The notes beneath the pieces are model-generated. The model worked only from the letters and a program-made list of their open reading frames with translations, did no database searches and was not told the origin of the DNA. Shown here in pieces: positions 16,745 through 17,673 of a stretch of 17,673 bases of DNA. Source of the stretch: an uncultured Sphingomonas sp. Lineage in GTDB: Bacteria; Pseudomonadota; Alphaproteobacteria; Sphingomonadales; Sphingomonadaceae. A program made the position numbers and the translations under genes. The first letter of the stretch is position 1. Every line of letters begins with the position of its first letter. Where the stretch lies: positions 1 to 17,673 of the forward strand of contig CAMLSA010000071.1 of assembly GCA_946482655.1 (NCBI GenBank). The letters run 5' to 3'.

Positions 16745-17202
16745 CGATGAAGAGCAAGTCCGGTCAGGACAGATCCGGCCAGAGCACGTCCGGGCAAGGC
16801 AAGACGGGCATTAAGCAACGCGCGGCAAGCGCCGGCAGCCATGCCGCCGAAAGGATCAAAGCCGGCGGAGAAGCCGCGCGAGCGGCCGGTGGAAGAGCGG
16901 TGGAGCGCGCGGCCGCCTATCCGGTGGCGGCGCTGGTCGGCGGGCTCGCGCTCGGCGCGGCGCTGGGCGCGCTTCTTCCTCGCACTCGACAGGAAGAAGA
17001 ATTGCTCGGCTCGCTCGGCAGCTCGCTCAACGAGAAGGCGCTGGAAGCCGCCACCGCCGCGCGTGAAGCCGGCCAAGCCAAGCTCGACGAACTGGGCATC
17101 AGCACCAATGCCGCGGGCAAGCAGGTCGGCAAGCTGATCGAATCGATCGCCCAGGTTGCCGAAACGGCGGGCAGCGCCGCGGTCGGCGCGGTTCGCCATT
17201 GA
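16741..17202 (+). CDS. Small membrane protein with glycine-zipper helix, DUF883-like
   Basis: This 153-residue protein has a Ser/Gly/Gln/Lys-rich disordered N-terminus (about 1-25), an Ala-rich basic helix (26-58) and one membrane segment at 62-80. That segment carries a GxxxGxxxG zipper (G68, G72, G76), a pattern that favours helix packing or oligomerisation. A soluble Ala/Glu helix follows to the C-terminus. It resembles DUF883/YqjD-type anchors in layout, but I do not recognise a firm family. ATG 16741 overlaps the previous stop (ATGA) and has GAGGAG eight bases upstream, so it is co-translated with the holin-like gene. Its place in the operon suggests a partner of the other two membrane proteins in the stress-responsive envelope. 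Confidence 0.75.
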   Translation: MTMKSKSGQDRSGQSTSGQGKTGIKQRAASAGSHAAERIKAGGEAARAAGGRAVERAAAYPVAALVGGLALGAALGALLPRTRQEEELLGSLGSSLNEKALEAATAAREAGQAKLDELGISTNAAGKQVGKLIESIAQVAETAGSAAVGAVRH

Positions 17203-17213
17203 TCATTTTCGGG

Positions 17214-17224
17214 ACCGTCACGGT
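17214..17224. repeat. Short inverted repeat ACCGT-C-ACGGT after the operon
   Basis: A perfect 5-1-5 dyad lies 12 bases after the operon stop and 82 bases before the MlaC-like start. It is too short and lacks a T-run for a convincing terminator. It could be an operator for the next gene, or chance. Confidence 0.2.
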
Positions 17225-17266
17225 TCAAACCTGGTTCATCGATCCGAAGCTAACGGGTAGACAAAG

Positions 17267-17287
17267 GATGCGCCGCTCCGGCGCGTC
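17267..17287 (+). other. Hairpin in the 5' leader of the MlaC-like gene
   Basis: GCGCCG at 17270-17275 pairs perfectly with CGGCGC at 17279-17284 around a three-base loop. The stem extends by G-C, A-U and a G-U pair to 17267-17287. It ends three bases before the GGAGAG ribosome site (17291-17296) of the gene starting at 17306. It may stabilise the leader or modulate translation, and there is no T-run to suggest termination. Confidence 0.45.
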
Positions 17288-17305
17288 GATGGAGAGACTG
17301 TAACT

Positions 17306-17673
17306 ATGAAGATGTTCATGGCTTTCACGAGCGCTACGCTGATGGTCGGAGCGATTCTGGCCGCACCGATCGCGCCCGCGCGGGCCGAGGTGATCGCCAA
17401 TCACGACGCGGCGGCCTTCGTCTCGTCGCTCAGCACCGAGGCATTCGCCGTTCTGAAAACGGGCCATAAGGGCGCCGTGCGCGCCAAGTTCCGCGAGTTG
17501 CTGTCGCAGCATTTCGCGCTCGACGCGATCGGCGACCGGCTGATCCGCCGCTGGGTCAACCAGATCACTCCCGCCCAGAAGGCCGCCTACAAGCAGGCGA
17601 TTCCCAATTTCATCGTCGGCACCTATTCGGACAATCTCTACGAATATGCCAATGCCTCGCTGAAGGTGATCCG
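17306..17673 (+). CDS. MlaC/Ttg2D-family periplasmic lipid-binding protein, N-terminal part (3' end outside window)
   Basis: The frame is open from ATG 17306 to the window edge (122 full codons). Residues 1-27 form a Sec signal peptide (MKMFMAFTSATLMVGAILAA, cleavage after ARA). The mature part reads FVSSLSTEAFAVLKTGHKGAVRAKFRELLSQHFALDAIGDRLIRRW, then ITPAQKAAYKQAIPNFIVGTYSDNLYEYA. This is the pattern of the ABC-transporter auxiliary MlaC/Ttg2D family (PF05494), whose members carry phospholipids across the periplasm. A GGAGAG ribosome site lies nine bases upstream. Relatives include hopanoid-cluster HpnM, so the exact role depends on the missing 3' side. No MlaA, MlaD, MlaE or MlaF gene lies upstream in this window. 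Confidence 0.85.
   Translation, partial: MKMFMAFTSATLMVGAILAAPIAPARAEVIANHDAAAFVSSLSTEAFAVLKTGHKGAVRAKFRELLSQHFALDAIGDRLIRRWVNQITPAQKAAYKQAIPNFIVGTYSDNLYEYANASLKVI

Noticed and set aside
17211..17236. GGGAC-N17-GGTT upstream of the MlaC-like gene as an EcfG promoter
   Set aside because: The -35 box has a mismatch in the highly conserved GGAAC core and the implied leader would be about 60 bases. Too weak to call.

Overview
The window is a high-GC chromosomal segment of an alphaproteobacterium, most likely a sphingomonad (Sphingomonas or a relative). This rests on the protein types present and on two promoters of the alphaproteobacterial general-stress (EcfG) form. Genus and species cannot be fixed by reading alone. 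There are 13 protein genes (11 complete, one cut at each edge), and no rRNA, tRNA, IS element, CRISPR array or phage region was seen. No gap between genes exceeds 175 bases.

Layout: (1) 1-3545: the 3' end of NADP-dependent isocitrate dehydrogenase (icd, +), a convergent FAD-dependent monooxygenase-type protein (-), and, divergent from it across a 52-base gap, a KefB/KefC-type cation:proton antiporter (+). (2) 3546-6054: a secreted alanine-rich helical protein with a DUF4398-like pattern (+) behind a textbook EcfG-type promoter. It is followed by a strong hairpin terminator shared with a convergent MHS-family transporter (-) that carries a periplasmic insert of about 120 residues. (3) 6230-10530: DNA polymerase I (polA, +), overlapping by four bases a polysaccharide-type flippase that starts with TTG. 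(4) 10555-15254, minus strand, in the order eno, purH, MFS exporter: enolase, the bifunctional purine enzyme PurH, and an MFS exporter with a soluble C-terminal domain. (5) 15410-17202, plus strand: three compact membrane-protein genes resembling the E. coli yqjD/yqjE stress cluster, again behind an EcfG-type promoter. (6) 17306-end: the start of a secreted MlaC/Ttg2D-family lipid-binding protein.

Most of the window is housekeeping: central carbon metabolism, purine synthesis, DNA replication and repair, and transport. The most interesting signal is regulatory. Two separate envelope units, the DUF4398-like protein and the yqjD/E-like operon, each sit behind a GGAAC-N16-(C/G)GTT element. This suggests both belong to the PhyR/NepR/EcfG general stress regulon. 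The second case parallels E. coli, where yqjD is controlled by the stress sigma factor RpoS. I found no clear case for a wholly new biological system here.
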